Below, one piece after another: positions 1 through 6,910 of a stretch of DNA of 36,415 nt (positions are counted from its first letter, which is position 1; every line of letters begins with the position of its first letter). A model generated the notes under the pieces. The model was not told the DNA's origin, searched no databases, and saw nothing but the letters and a program-made list of their open reading frames with translations. The position numbers were made by a program, and so were the translations under genes. Source of the DNA: Caulobacter segnis (GTDB lineage: Bacteria; Pseudomonadota; Alphaproteobacteria; Caulobacterales; Caulobacteraceae); the NCBI RefSeq assembly GCF_003243465.1, contig NZ_QFQZ01000049.1, positions 1-36,415 of the forward strand, given 5' to 3'.

Positions 1-85
1 CAGAGGGCCGGAGGGGGCAGCTCGGCTTAGGCCGGCGACGCCCCCTCTGTCGCTCCGCGACAGCTCCCCCAGAGGGGGAGCAGAG
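1..85. repeat. Partial family B-like repeat at the window start
   Basis: GGCCGGAGGGGGCAG (8-21) resembles the left half of the family B repeats, and GCCCCCTCTGTCGC (40-53) with GCTCCCCCAGAGGGGGAGC (63-81) the right half. It lies just past the end of gp13. The part before base 1 is not visible. Confidence 0.65.
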
Positions 86-99
86 ATCCCTCTCGCCCC

Positions 100-726
100 T
101 CACCGCCGTCCGCCGTCGTTGCGCTCGCCCTCGACGGGGTACAGCGTCAGGAAGTCCTCGCCGGGCGAAGTCGGGAAGCCGCGGAAGTTCACGCCATTGG
201 CGAACACGCCGACGCAGGTGCTCCAGCGCTTGTCGCAGGTCGCGCCCGGAGCGGTCGTGACGCCGCAGCGCGCGTCGCCCAGCCGCGCGTCGCACAGCCG
301 GGTGAAGGTTCGCCCCGCCACGCGCTCCAGGGCCGCCGCCGGTCCGGCCAGGCTCGCCTTGAACGCCCGCCCCTCGCGGCTGAGCGCGGCGATCGTCGCG
401 GTCCACAGCCGCACCAGACGGCTCGGCGCGCTCCAGTCGACGCGCCAGGCCGCGACCTTGGCGCCGTCATAGAGCCCCGCGTCCAGGTCGGCTTCGGCGA
501 TCCCGGCGTCATCGAGCACGCCCAGCGCGGCCGCCTGCCCCGGCGCATAGCCGACGCCGCCCTCGCTGGCGCCGGGGCTCCAGCCGCCGCCGGCCCGGCA
601 GGTCACGCCGTCGACGAGAAGATCGCGGTCATGGTCGGTGAAGCCCAGCGTCACGCCGTCCGCCCGCTCGACGATCCAGGCGTGGCACAGGCGGGAAAGG
701 TCCAGCCCCTCGGGAAGCGTCCGCAT
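100..726 (-). CDS. GTA tail hub protein, gp13-like (DUF2163 / BR0599)
   Basis: This 208-residue protein matches the DUF2163 family, the baseplate hub protein gp13 of the Rhodobacter capsulatus GTA. The N-terminal part shows the family signature CHAWIVERADGVTLGFTDHD at about residues 14-33. The C-terminal BR0599-type part has Cys145, Cys154, Cys164 and Cys171, arranged as CDARLGDARCG and CDKRWSTC. In the Rhodobacter GTA structure such cysteines hold an iron-sulfur cluster. Relatives are usually about 290 residues and carry roughly 80-90 residues between the two cysteine pairs; here only nine residues separate them, while the typical NFRGFP ending is kept. Its ATG shares one base with the stop of gp12 (TGATG), so the two are translationally coupled. 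The family call is firm. The internal shortening is judged from remembered relatives. Confidence 0.88.
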   Translation of the reverse strand: MRTLPEGLDLSRLCHAWIVERADGVTLGFTDHDRDLLVDGVTCRAGGGWSPGASEGGVGYAPGQAAALGVLDDAGIAEADLDAGLYDGAKVAAWRVDWSAPSRLVRLWTATIAALSREGRAFKASLAGPAAALERVAGRTFTRLCDARLGDARCGVTTAPGATCDKRWSTCVGVFANGVNFRGFPTSPGEDFLTLYPVEGERNDGGRR

Positions 727-1358
727 CAGTCGCGCACCTCGACCAGGGCGCAGGCGCTGACGCGGCCGGCGGCGAAGCCTTCCAGGGTGATGTCCAGGCG
801 ATCGGTGTCGAAGCGCACCGGCGTGTCGAACTCGAACCCCGCCGTCACCGCCGCCCCGGCGGCAGGGGCGGCCGCCAGGGTCACCAGGCCGGTCGTCACG
901 TCGACAGAGACCGCGCCCGCGGCCAGGGCGACGCCGGCCACCGCGATCTGGACCGTCCCCGCCACCGGCTTGGCGATCGGCCGGGACAGCGCCGTCGCGC
1001 CGGTCCCGTAGGTCTTGGCCAGCTGGAAGACCATGCGGCTTCCATCGCCCACGCCGATCGCCTGGTCGGTCGCCGCCGGTTGCACCGAGGGCGCGCAGGA
1101 CTTGAAGTCGGCCGGATCCCGAAACCGGAAGCCCGCCAGCCGGCCCCGCCGCGCCTCGAAGAAGGCCAGCAGCTCGGCCAGCTCATCCAGGGGGCGAGCG
1201 GCGGTGGCGATCAGGTAGCGGCGACGGCCGCGCGTCCAGGCGCTGGTCCGCTGCTCGGCGCCCGAGGCCAGGGCCACGATGTCGGTGCGCCACTCGACCC
1301 CGCCGGCGCAGCCGAACGCCAGGCGCGCGGGCAGGCGCGCCTCATGGAACTCGCTCAT
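726..1358 (-). CDS. GTA tail protein gp12-like (DUF2460, distal tail)
   Basis: This 210-residue protein is a DUF2460 member, equivalent to the GTA gp12 distal tail protein that links the tail tube to the hub. The N-terminus MSEFHEARLP followed by GGVEWRTDIV, then RRRYLIATAARPLDELAELL and GRLAGFRFRDPADFKS, are family landmarks. A longer reading from 1424 exists, but the ATG at 1358 is preferred because GAGG lies about eight bases upstream and family members begin with this motif. It sits directly upstream of gp13 with a one-base overlap. A plus-strand DUF805 gene separates it from gp11, so it may need read-through from the main GTA transcript or a promoter of its own. Confidence 0.9.
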   Translation of the reverse strand: MSEFHEARLPARLAFGCAGGVEWRTDIVALASGAEQRTSAWTRGRRRYLIATAARPLDELAELLAFFEARRGRLAGFRFRDPADFKSCAPSVQPAATDQAIGVGDGSRMVFQLAKTYGTGATALSRPIAKPVAGTVQIAVAGVALAAGAVSVDVTTGLVTLAAAPAAGAAVTAGFEFDTPVRFDTDRLDITLEGFAAGRVSACALVEVRD

Positions 1359-1505
1359 GGCGATCCTCACGAAAAGGTTTTCTGGAAATTGACGCGAAGC
1401 GCAGCCGTTAGGGCCGAACGCCATTAAGTCTTGGTCATGACCCGCTTTTCACTTCATCGGCGGGTCGTCGGCTCCTACCTATGGAGTCGAGATTGGAGAC
1501 TGAAG

Positions 1506-1970
1506 ATGGATTGGAAGACCCTGTTCCTGTCGCCGGAGGGCCGCATCGGCCGCCAGGCGTTCTGGATCGGCTGGCTCGTCCTGCTGGGCGTCAACATCGC
1601 CGTGGGCTGGATCCCGGTGATCGGCAACGTCATCGCGCTGGCGACGATCTATTCCAGCGTCTGCATCCACTCCAAGCGGCTGCACGACATGGGCCAGACC
1701 GGCTGGTGGCAGGTGCTGCCGTGGGTTCTGGGCCCCGTGCTGATCATGGGCTCGGCCCTGTCGATCGGCGTGATGCCGGCCATCGCGGCCCTGACCAGCG
1801 GCGAGCCCGAGATCGCGGCCCTGACCGCCCTGGGCGGTTTCTTCGTCTCGTGCTTCATCGCCTTCGCGATCTGGCTGGCCTTCACCCTGTGGGTCGGCTG
1901 CAGCCTGGGCCAGCCGCGCGACAACCGCTACGGCCCGCCCCCGCCGAACACCGCCGCGGTGGCGCTGTAG
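1506..1970 (+). CDS. DUF805 integral membrane protein, opposite to the GTA genes
   Basis: This 154-residue protein begins MDWKTLFLSPEGRIGRQAFW, the usual start of DUF805 proteins, which are small inner-membrane proteins of unknown function. Hydrophobic segments lie at about residues 20-55, 70-100 and 115-140, with the conserved KRLHDMGQTGWW loop near residues 56-67. The C-terminus is a short proline-rich tail. The start at 1506 is chosen over the one at 1431 because GGAGA lies six bases upstream and the family motif begins there. The gene lies on the plus strand between gp11 and gp12, so it is antisense to the expected GTA transcript. DUF805 is not a standard GTA component; it is probably a passenger or an insertion. 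Confidence 0.85.
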   Translation: MDWKTLFLSPEGRIGRQAFWIGWLVLLGVNIAVGWIPVIGNVIALATIYSSVCIHSKRLHDMGQTGWWQVLPWVLGPVLIMGSALSIGVMPAIAALTSGEPEIAALTALGGFFVSCFIAFAIWLAFTLWVGCSLGQPRDNRYGPPPPNTAAVAL

Positions 1971-2005
1971 GGATGCTTCCATCCCCCATCAAAGGGGAGG
2001 GACTT

Positions 2006-2512
2006 TCACAACCGCCGCGCCCCCAGCGTCACCGCCCGGGCCAGGGCCTGGGCGATCTGGGCGTCGGAGCGGACGAGGCCCGCCGCCTCTCCGCCCTGGA
2101 CGTTGACCGTCACCGACACCCCGCCGCTTCCGGCCGGTTCGATGCTCCCCGCCGAGGCCGGGCGGAACACCTCCGGCCCCCGCTCGCCGACCAGATAGGC
2201 CCCGCCCGGCAGCACCGGACCGCCGTCGGCGCGGGCGCCGGAAAAGCGCTTCGACAGCGCCTCGGCGAGGCCCCCGCCCTTCAGCGCCGCCCCGGCCGCG
2301 CCCAGCACCGCGCGCGCCAGCTCCGCCAGCGACACCTGGCCGTCCGAGGCCGCGCGGGCCAGCGACTTGACCAGCGACGCGCCGGCGCGGGCGAAGGCCT
2401 CGTCGATCGAGCGGGCGGCGCGTTCGGCCGGGGCCTTCAGGGCGTCGAGGGCGGCGGCGGCCTCGGCGGCGCGGGCGGTCACGGCCGAGAGGCCGTCTTG
2501 ATCCAGGCTCAT
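2006..2512 (-). CDS. GTA tail tape measure protein gp11-like, very short
   Basis: This 168-residue protein lies in the gp11 position. The first two thirds are alanine-rich and helical. The C-terminal part has the phage tail motif ADGGPVLPGGAYLVGERGPE at about residues 116-135, common at the end of tape measure proteins, followed by a beta-rich end with VSVTVNVQGGEA. The ATG at 2512 is chosen because it overlaps the stop of the upstream chaperone gene by four bases (ATGA). Tape measure proteins set tail length at about 1.5 angstroms per residue, so this one would specify a tail of only about 25 nm. A short inverted pair of C and G runs follows the gene at about 1982-2001. Confidence 0.8.
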   Translation of the reverse strand: MSLDQDGLSAVTARAAEAAAALDALKAPAERAARSIDEAFARAGASLVKSLARAASDGQVSLAELARAVLGAAGAALKGGGLAEALSKRFSGARADGGPVLPGGAYLVGERGPEVFRPASAGSIEPAGSGGVSVTVNVQGGEAAGLVRSDAQIAQALARAVTLGARRL

Positions 2513-2691
2513 GGCGTGGGGTCCTCGTCGGGATAGCGGGCGATCAGGGCGGAGAGGTCGGCGCGGGATGGCGCTGGCGCGGCCGGGGCTTCCGTCAGCG
2601 CCCGCCACTCCTTCAGCGACAGACGCCAGAAGGCGTCGGGCGGCAGACCAAGGCTCAGCGCCAGCCGCAAAGGCGCGGCCCAGGCGCTCAT
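2509..2691 (-). CDS. GTA tail assembly chaperone, gp10.1-like
   Basis: This small gene encodes 60 residues, beginning MSAWAAPLRLALSLG and ending SALIARYPDEDPTP. It matches the small phage tail assembly chaperone family (DUF2376 type) found between gp10 and gp11 in Rhodobacter-type GTAs. The landmarks are LPPDAFWRLSLKEWRALTE in the centre and an acidic C-terminus. It overlaps gp10 upstream and gp11 downstream by four bases each through ATGA junctions, which fixes its boundaries. Such chaperones coat the tape measure protein during tail assembly. The position and the two coupling junctions make the call stronger than its length alone would allow. Confidence 0.82.
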   Translation of the reverse strand: MSAWAAPLRLALSLGLPPDAFWRLSLKEWRALTEAPAAPAPSRADLSALIARYPDEDPTP

Positions 2692-2972
2692 GCGCAGGCC
2701 GCCAGGGCGGCGGCCAGGGCGGAGGCGGCCTCGGGGACCGTGGCGCGGGCGGCGAGCTCCGGCGCCTCGCCGCCGCCGTCCAGCAGGGCGGCCAGCACGG
2801 CGGCGAGGTCGATGGCGGAAAGCGTGGCGATGCGGTCGGGGAGCTGCGACCAGTCGGAAAGGCCCAGCGCGGCCTCGATGCGGGCCAGGGCGCCGAGCGT
2901 CAGGCACAGGCGCCGCGGCGCGCCGGCCAGGGTCACGACGACCTCGCCGCGCGCGGGGTTGGGAGGCAGCAT
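2688..2972 (-). CDS. GTA gp10-like tail-associated protein
   Basis: This 94-residue protein begins MLPPNPARGEVVVTLAG and continues with RRLCLTLGALARIEAALG, the pattern of the GTA gp10 family of small proteins next to the major tail protein. The family is thought to take part in tail assembly. The reading frame extends to a TTG at 2990, but the ATG at 2972 is preferred because a GAGG lies 12 bases upstream of it and the TTG has no ribosome site. The alanine-rich C-terminus ends at a four-base overlap with the chaperone gene. A palindromic repeat lies between this gene and gp9, so gp10 heads a separate coupled block of gp10, gp10.1 and gp11. Confidence 0.82.
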   Translation of the reverse strand: MLPPNPARGEVVVTLAGAPRRLCLTLGALARIEAALGLSDWSQLPDRIATLSAIDLAAVLAALLDGGGEAPELAARATVPEAASALAAALAACA

Positions 2973-2996
2973 GGATGGGTTGAACCTCAATAAGCC

Positions 2997-3105
2997 GTGT
3001 CATCCCGGCCGAAGCGCAGCGTAGAGCCGGACCCAGGGGGGCGCGCACGGCGCTTCGTCACCCCCTAGGTCCCGGATAGCCTCTGCGAGGCTTCCGGGAT
3101 GACAC
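2997..3105. repeat. Palindromic intergenic repeat, family A, copy 1
   Basis: The element begins GTGTCATCCCGG and ends CCGGGATGACAC, giving inverted ends of 12 bases, with internal inverted arms around GACCCAGG and AGGTCCCGG. It fills the gap between gp9 and gp10 inside the GTA cluster. As RNA it would fold into a long hairpin. Confidence 0.9.
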
Positions 3106-3132
3106 GAGGTTTTGCTTTGGAGTTTGTTCTCG

Positions 3133-3549
3133 TCAGATCGCCGTAAAGCTCACCGCCCCGGCGCTGGCCAGGCTGATCGCGAAGGTCGCCTCGCCGTCGT
3201 GGTCGCCGGCGTATTCCAGCGCCGCGACCAGGAACGGGCCTTCGAGCTGGCCAAAGTCCGGGATCACCAGCCGCCAGGTCCGGGCCGACTGGTCGAAGAA
3301 GCTCGTCCGCACCTGGGCGTCGGAGGCGGCGTCGCGGAAGATCCCCGAGCCCGACACGGCCACCGACTTGACCCCCGCGCCCGCCAGGAGCTCGCGCCAG
3401 CGGCCGGTGCTGTCGCTGTCGGTGGCGTCGATGGTCTTGGCGTTGAGGCTGAGCGTGCGGGCGCGCAGGCCCGCGACGGTGTGGAAGGTCGGGGCCTGGG
3501 CCCCGTCGCTGATCTTCAGCAGCATGTCCTTGCCGGCTTGGGCGGCCAT
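3133..3549 (-). CDS. GTA major tail protein gp9-like (TP901-1 type)
   Basis: This 138-residue protein is the tail tube subunit. It opens with MAAQAGKDMLLKISDG, then TFHTVAGLRARTLSLNAKTI and DATDSDSTGRWRELLAGAGV, which are typical of TP901-1 type phage major tail proteins and GTA gp9. It would form the hexameric rings of the flexible tail. The start has GGAGAG about six bases upstream. It follows gp8 after a 12-base gap and precedes a palindromic repeat. The length is normal for the family. No unusual residue was noticed. Confidence 0.92.
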   Translation of the reverse strand: MAAQAGKDMLLKISDGAQAPTFHTVAGLRARTLSLNAKTIDATDSDSTGRWRELLAGAGVKSVAVSGSGIFRDAASDAQVRTSFFDQSARTWRLVIPDFGQLEGPFLVAALEYAGDHDGEATFAISLASAGAVSFTAI

Positions 3550-3561
3550 CTTGTCTCTCCG

Positions 3562-3954
3562 TTAAGGGGCTTCGGTAACCGCCCGCACGCGGACGATCCC
3601 GAGCGTGGTCTCGCGGTCGGCGCCGGTGAAGCAGTCGGCGTAGGGGACGCGGAGGTTCACCAGCCGGCGGCTCGACAACGTCGGCCGGGCGTCGTGCAGG
3701 GCCGCGCGGACGGCGGCGACCAGGGCCCTGGCCTCCTCCGGCCCGCCGAACCGGCTGGCGCAGGTGAGGGTCAGGAGGTGCTCGATCGCGTCGCCCTCCG
3801 AGACCGGACGGCCCTCGGAGCGGGTGACGACGACGCAGGGATAGGTCGGCAGGCGCGGGGCCGTGGCGTACACGCGCTGGCCGGCGAGGACGGTGACGGC
3901 GGGCGCGGCCTTCAGCGTCGCGACCAGGGCGTCGATCAGGGGCTTGTCGGTCAC
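3562..3954 (-). CDS. GTA tail terminator gp8-like (DUF3168)
   Basis: This 130-residue protein belongs to the DUF3168 family, the tail terminator gp8 that caps the tail tube and joins it to the head. Landmarks are PLIDALVATLKA near the start and the TYPCVVVTRSEGRPVSEGD segment in the first half. The GTG at 3954 is preferred over the ATG at 3984 because it overlaps the stop codon of gp6 by four bases (GTGA), the same coupling used elsewhere in this cluster. It directly follows gp6, so the gp7 stopper gene usual between gp6 and gp8 in Rhodobacter is not present. Confidence 0.87.
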   Translation of the reverse strand: MTDKPLIDALVATLKAAPAVTVLAGQRVYATAPRLPTYPCVVVTRSEGRPVSEGDAIEHLLTLTCASRFGGPEEARALVAAVRAALHDARPTLSSRRLVNLRVPYADCFTGADRETTLGIVRVRAVTEAP

Positions 3955-4220
3955 AGCCGGGCCTTTCGGTAAGGGGTCAGCCACGGCTCGACGAGGGCCA
4001 GCGAGGGTTCTCCCGCATCACGATGCTCGTAGGCGTGGGCGACCAGGGTGAGGACCGCCAGGCGCAGGGGCGCGGGGCTGGCGGCGGTCAGGGCGACGCT
4101 CGCGGCGGCCGCGACGCGGGCCTCTGCGGCGTCGATCAGGAGCGTGAGGACCGCGTCCTCCGCCGCGTCAGGGACGCGCAGGAACGCCCGGGCCTCGGCC
4201 AGGGTGAGGGATTGGGGCAT
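3951..4220 (-). CDS. GTA head-tail connector gp6-like, short form
   Basis: This 89-residue protein resembles the N-terminal part of phage head-tail connector proteins (gp6 family), with MPQSLTLAEARAFLRVPDAA at the start, LTLLIDAAEARV in the middle and LAVLTLVAHAYEHRD before the end. Such proteins form a ring under the portal. Rhodobacter gp6 is remembered as close to twice this length, so this is a short version. The start codon has only a weak ribosome site (GAAAG). It ends in a GTGA overlap with gp8. A 120-base palindromic repeat lies between it and the capsid gene. Confidence 0.8.
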   Translation of the reverse strand: MPQSLTLAEARAFLRVPDAAEDAVLTLLIDAAEARVAAAASVALTAASPAPLRLAVLTLVAHAYEHRDAGEPSLALVEPWLTPYRKARL

Positions 4221-4241
4221 TGGGGGCTTTCGAAAATGAGG

Positions 4242-4361
4242 TCACTTGCCCCCTCCGCGCTGACGCGCTCCTCCCCCGGAGGGGGAAGAAGGACGGCGGG
4301 CCTTCCGCCCCCTCCCGGGGGCGGACGACCTCGCGGAGCGAGGTCAGGTGGGGGCAAGTGA
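4242..4361. repeat. Palindromic repeat, family B, full copy with 12-base inverted ends
   Basis: The element begins TCACTTGCCCCC and ends GGGGGCAAGTGA, a perfect 12-base terminal inverted pair. Inside are the modules CCTCCCCCGGAGGGGGAAGAAGG and, in the opposite sense, CTTCCGCCCCC with the small hairpin GACCTCGCGGAGCGAGGTC. It lies between capsid and gp6. This copy is the clearest view of a whole family B unit. Confidence 0.92.
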
Positions 4362-4374
4362 CCGGGCCGGACGA

Positions 4375-5598
4375 CTAGCTCGCCGCGAACTTCAGCAGCT
4401 TGATCGCGTCGAAGTTCTGCACGCCGCCGCCGACGCGCTTGGTGGTGTAGAAGAGGACGTGCGGCTTGGCCGAGTAAGGGTCGCGCAGGACCCGCACCCC
4501 GGCGCGGTCGACGATCAGGTAGCCCTTCTCGAAGTCGCCGAACGCCACGGCGAGGGCGTTGGCGGCCACGTCCGGCATGGCCTCGATCTCGGTGACCGGG
4601 AAGCCGAGCAAGGACGCCGACTGGCCCGGCTGCAGGGCCGCGTTCCAGATGTAGTTGCCCTGCGCGTCCTTGAACTTGCGCACGGCGCTGACCGTGCGGC
4701 GGTTCATCACGAAGCGGCCGTTCTGGCGGTACTGGGTCTTGGTCGCGTAGATCAGGTCGATCAGCTTGTCGGTCGGGTTGCTGGCGGTCCAGCCGCCGGC
4801 CACGCCGGTGGCCAGATAGCCCGTCTGGCCCCAGGTGTAGCTCGCGTCCGGCGCGGCGGTGTAGGCGAGCAGGCCCTTGGGCTTGTTCACCCCGTCGCCG
4901 CTGATGAAGGCCGTCGTCTCCTGGGCGGCGAAGGCGTCCTGCACCTCTTCCGCCAGCCATTCGTCGATGCTGACATAGGCGTCGTCCAGCAGGGCCTGGG
5001 TCGCGGCCGGGCTGGCATAGAGCTCGCCGGCCGGGAAGTCGATCACATCCAGGGTCGGGGCCGTGGTCTCCGGACGCGCGGCGGTCTCGGCCACCCAGGC
5101 GGCGGCCAGGCCCGTGGGCGAGACCGGCTTGCGGAAGGTCCCGGCGCCGATCGTGCGGACCTGGCAGATCTCGCGCATCGGCGAGGTGGCGGCCAGACGA
5201 CGCAGGATCAGCCGCTCCAGCTCCGGCGGGGCGACATAGCCGCCGGCGGTGGCCGTGCCTTCGGACAGGCCCTTGGCTTCGAGCAGCGCCGCGGGCGTCT
5301 CGCCGGTCTTCACATAGCGGTCGAAGGCGGCCTTGCGCTCGTCGACGCTGGCGACCGGCGCCTCGCCGCCCAGGGCGGGCCGGCGCAGGTCGCTCATCAG
5401 CCGGTCCAGGCGGTCCTGGGCGCGGGCGACGGCCTCGTCGATGCGGCCGACCTTCTCTTCCAACAGGACGTCGGCCCGCTTGGTCTCGATGGCGGCCAGG
5501 CGCGCGTCGTTGGCGGCCTTGAAGCTCTCGAACGCGGTCAGGACGTCGGCCAGCGCCGCGCGGGCCTCGGGCGAGGCCGCGTGTTTGGTTTCCTTCAT
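4375..5598 (-). CDS. GTA major capsid protein gp5-like (HK97 fold)
   Basis: This 407-residue protein is the HK97-type major capsid protein. Residues 1 to about 105 form a charged, helical scaffold segment, probably removed by the prohead protease. The rest carries family landmarks: TAGGYVAPPELERLILRRLA, MREICQVRTIGAGTFRKPV, the E-loop region with WVAETAARPETTAPT, and the C-terminal GGVQNFDAIKLLKFAAS. The ATG at 5598 is chosen because GGAGAA lies six bases upstream; the reading frame upstream of it is a palindromic repeat. Normally the capsid gene directly follows the protease; here a plus-strand VOC gene and a repeat separate them. Confidence 0.95.
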   Translation of the reverse strand: MKETKHAASPEARAALADVLTAFESFKAANDARLAAIETKRADVLLEEKVGRIDEAVARAQDRLDRLMSDLRRPALGGEAPVASVDERKAAFDRYVKTGETPAALLEAKGLSEGTATAGGYVAPPELERLILRRLAATSPMREICQVRTIGAGTFRKPVSPTGLAAAWVAETAARPETTAPTLDVIDFPAGELYASPAATQALLDDAYVSIDEWLAEEVQDAFAAQETTAFISGDGVNKPKGLLAYTAAPDASYTWGQTGYLATGVAGGWTASNPTDKLIDLIYATKTQYRQNGRFVMNRRTVSAVRKFKDAQGNYIWNAALQPGQSASLLGFPVTEIEAMPDVAANALAVAFGDFEKGYLIVDRAGVRVLRDPYSAKPHVLFYTTKRVGGGVQNFDAIKLLKFAAS

Positions 5599-5620
5599 GG
5601 GGTTCTCCGGAACGAATGGC

Positions 5621-5754
5621 CCTTCTCCCCATGCGGGAGAAGGAGGGACCCGCCGGCCAAGGGCCGGTGGGAGGATGAGGGGTCTCGCCGGCGCCGCCGA
5701 GAAACCCCTCATCCGACCGCTGACGCGGCCACCTTCTCCCGCGGGGGGAGAAGG
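5621..5754. repeat. Palindromic repeat, family C, copy 1
   Basis: The element starts CCTTCTCCCC and ends GGGGAGAAGG. Its inner arms are GGGAGGATGAGGGGTCTCG and the complementary AACCCCTCATCC. It sits between the capsid gene and the VOC gene, in the GTA cluster. Similar copies lie at 18595-18732 and 23363-23480. Confidence 0.9.
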
Positions 5755-5783
5755 AAACTCGTGACTCATGCTAGCGTCGCCGC

Positions 5784-6134
5784 ATGCCTGACCGCGCCAC
5801 GCCGAATCTTCCGTCCAGTGACTTCGACGCGACCGAGGCCTTCTATGCGGCCCTCGGCTTCGAGCGGGCCTCGCGCGATCCGGGCTGGATGGTGCTGGAG
5901 CGCGGCCGCCTGACGCTGGAGTTCTTCCCGTTCCCGGGGCTCAAGCCCGCGACCAGCAACTTCGCCTGCTGCCTGCGGCTGGACGATCTCGAAGGCTTCT
6001 ACGCGGTCTGCCTGGCGGCCGGGATCGAGGAGAAGACCGAAGGCTTCCCCCGCCTGCACCCGCCCGGCGACAAGAAGGTCATGGCCGCCCTGATCGACCC
6101 GGACGGCACGCTGCTCAGGCTGATCCGGAACTGA
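5784..6134 (+). CDS. VOC-fold protein, bleomycin-resistance-like, inside GTA cluster
   Basis: This 116-residue protein has the glyoxalase/bleomycin resistance (VOC) fold and resembles the bleomycin-binding group: ATEAFYAALGFERASRDPGW, then LTLEFFPFPG, SNFACCLRLDDLEGFY, GFPRLHPP and the closing ALIDPDGTLLRLI. Binding of bleomycin-type drugs is a family possibility, not shown. It lies on the plus strand between the capsid and protease genes, and its last 20 bases overlap the end of the protease gene tail to tail. No ribosome site is visible, but GCTAGC at 5770-5775 lies eight bases before the ATG, so a leaderless transcript is plausible. Confidence 0.87.
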   Translation: MPDRATPNLPSSDFDATEAFYAALGFERASRDPGWMVLERGRLTLEFFPFPGLKPATSNFACCLRLDDLEGFYAVCLAAGIEEKTEGFPRLHPPGDKKVMAALIDPDGTLLRLIRN

Positions 6135-6534
6135 GGGTCAGGCGGGCCTGAGGCAGCATCGGGAAGGTGACGATCGACACCTCCCAGAGCTCGACGCGGG
6201 ACAGCACGCGCAGGCGGCCTTGCGTCCGGGCCTTCACCTGGCGAAAGCCGATCGACAGGCCGTCCAGGGCGCCAGCCTCGACCAGGGCCGCGACGAGGCG
6301 GCCGCGCGGCGTGGACCGCAGGATCCGCCCACGCACGAACAGGCCCTTGGCGTCCTCGAACACTTCATCCCAGACGCCGATCGGCTCGGCCTCGTCGTGC
6401 TGGTGCAGCATCTTGACCGGCGTCCCGGCGGCCAGGCTCTCGGCGAAGGCCCCGGCGGCGGTGACGTCGTCATTGAGGTCGCGAGTCCAGAACAGGGACG
6501 CGTAGCCTTCGATCTTCAGGTCCTCGTCGGTCAT
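6115..6534 (-). CDS. GTA prohead protease gp4-like (HK97 family, U35)
   Basis: This 139-residue protein is a phage prohead maturation protease of the HK97 type, which trims the capsid scaffold. It begins MTDEDLKIEGYASLFWTRDL. The likely catalytic histidine lies in KMLHQHDEAEPIGVWDEV and the catalytic serine in LDGLSIGFR. It ends soon after ELWEVSIVTFPMLPQARL. The start is fixed by a four-base ATGA overlap with the preceding small gene. The last codons, and its stop, lie inside the 3' end of the convergent VOC gene, so the C-terminal tail SSGSA may be a by-product of that arrangement. Confidence 0.92.
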   Translation of the reverse strand: MTDEDLKIEGYASLFWTRDLNDDVTAAGAFAESLAAGTPVKMLHQHDEAEPIGVWDEVFEDAKGLFVRGRILRSTPRGRLVAALVEAGALDGLSIGFRQVKARTQGRLRVLSRVELWEVSIVTFPMLPQARLTLSSGSA

Positions 6535-6776
6535 CGCGAACGCTCCAGCTTGGCCTCGATGCGGTTCAGCGACTGGCGGGTGGCGTCGGCCTGGGCCTCC
6601 AGCCGCGCCAGGCGCTCGGCCACCGGGGCCTGGGCCTCGAGCCGGCGCTGCATCTCGTCGATCCGCGCCGAGGCCTTGCCGGCCCACAGCAGGGCGGCGG
6701 CGGCCTGCAGCGCCACGGCGACCAGCACGGCGGCGGAGACCTGGCGGTCCAGCCGCCAGCGGGTGGGATTGGTCAT
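6531..6776 (-). CDS. Small membrane coiled-coil protein in the gp3.5 position
   Basis: This 81-residue protein lies between portal and protease, the place of the small gp3.5 gene in Rhodobacter-type clusters. After a short basic N-terminus (MTNPTRWRLDRQV) comes one hydrophobic helix at about residues 13-32, followed by a charged coiled-coil rich in Glu, Arg and Ala (RIDEMQRRLEAQ, RLARLEAQADATRQ) to the end. The ATG at 6776 has GGAAGAA about five to six bases upstream. Its function is not known to me; the layout suggests a membrane-anchored helical rod. It is coupled to the protease by an ATGA overlap. Confidence 0.75.
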   Translation of the reverse strand: MTNPTRWRLDRQVSAAVLVAVALQAAAALLWAGKASARIDEMQRRLEAQAPVAERLARLEAQADATRQSLNRIEAKLERSR

Positions 6777-6793
6777 GGGGTTCTTCCGATACC

Positions 6794-6895
6794 GGCCCCC
6801 TCCGCGCTGACGCGCTCCTCCCCCGGAGGGGGAAGAAGGAGTGGCCTTCTGCCCCCTCCGGGGGCGGACGACCGCGAAGCGGTCAGGTGGGGGCC
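6794..6895. repeat. Palindromic repeat, family B, copy between portal and gp3.5
   Basis: Begins GGCCCCCTCCGCGCTGACGC and ends GGTCAGGTGGGGGCC. It has the same two modules as the copy at 4242-4361, but its outermost bases are GGCC rather than ACTTG. It lies just after the portal stop codon on the minus strand. Confidence 0.9.
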
Positions 6896-6910
6896 AGCGG
6901 CGTTGGCCGA

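Noticed and set aside
3562..3984. ATG at 3984 as the gp8 start
   Set aside because: It would overlap gp6 by 34 bases; the GTG at 3954 gives the four-base coupling used in this cluster.
4348..5913. Long plus-strand open frame across the capsid gene
   Set aside because: It is a shadow of the capsid gene: the translation is Gly/Arg/His-rich without a domain, and high GC keeps antisense frames open.
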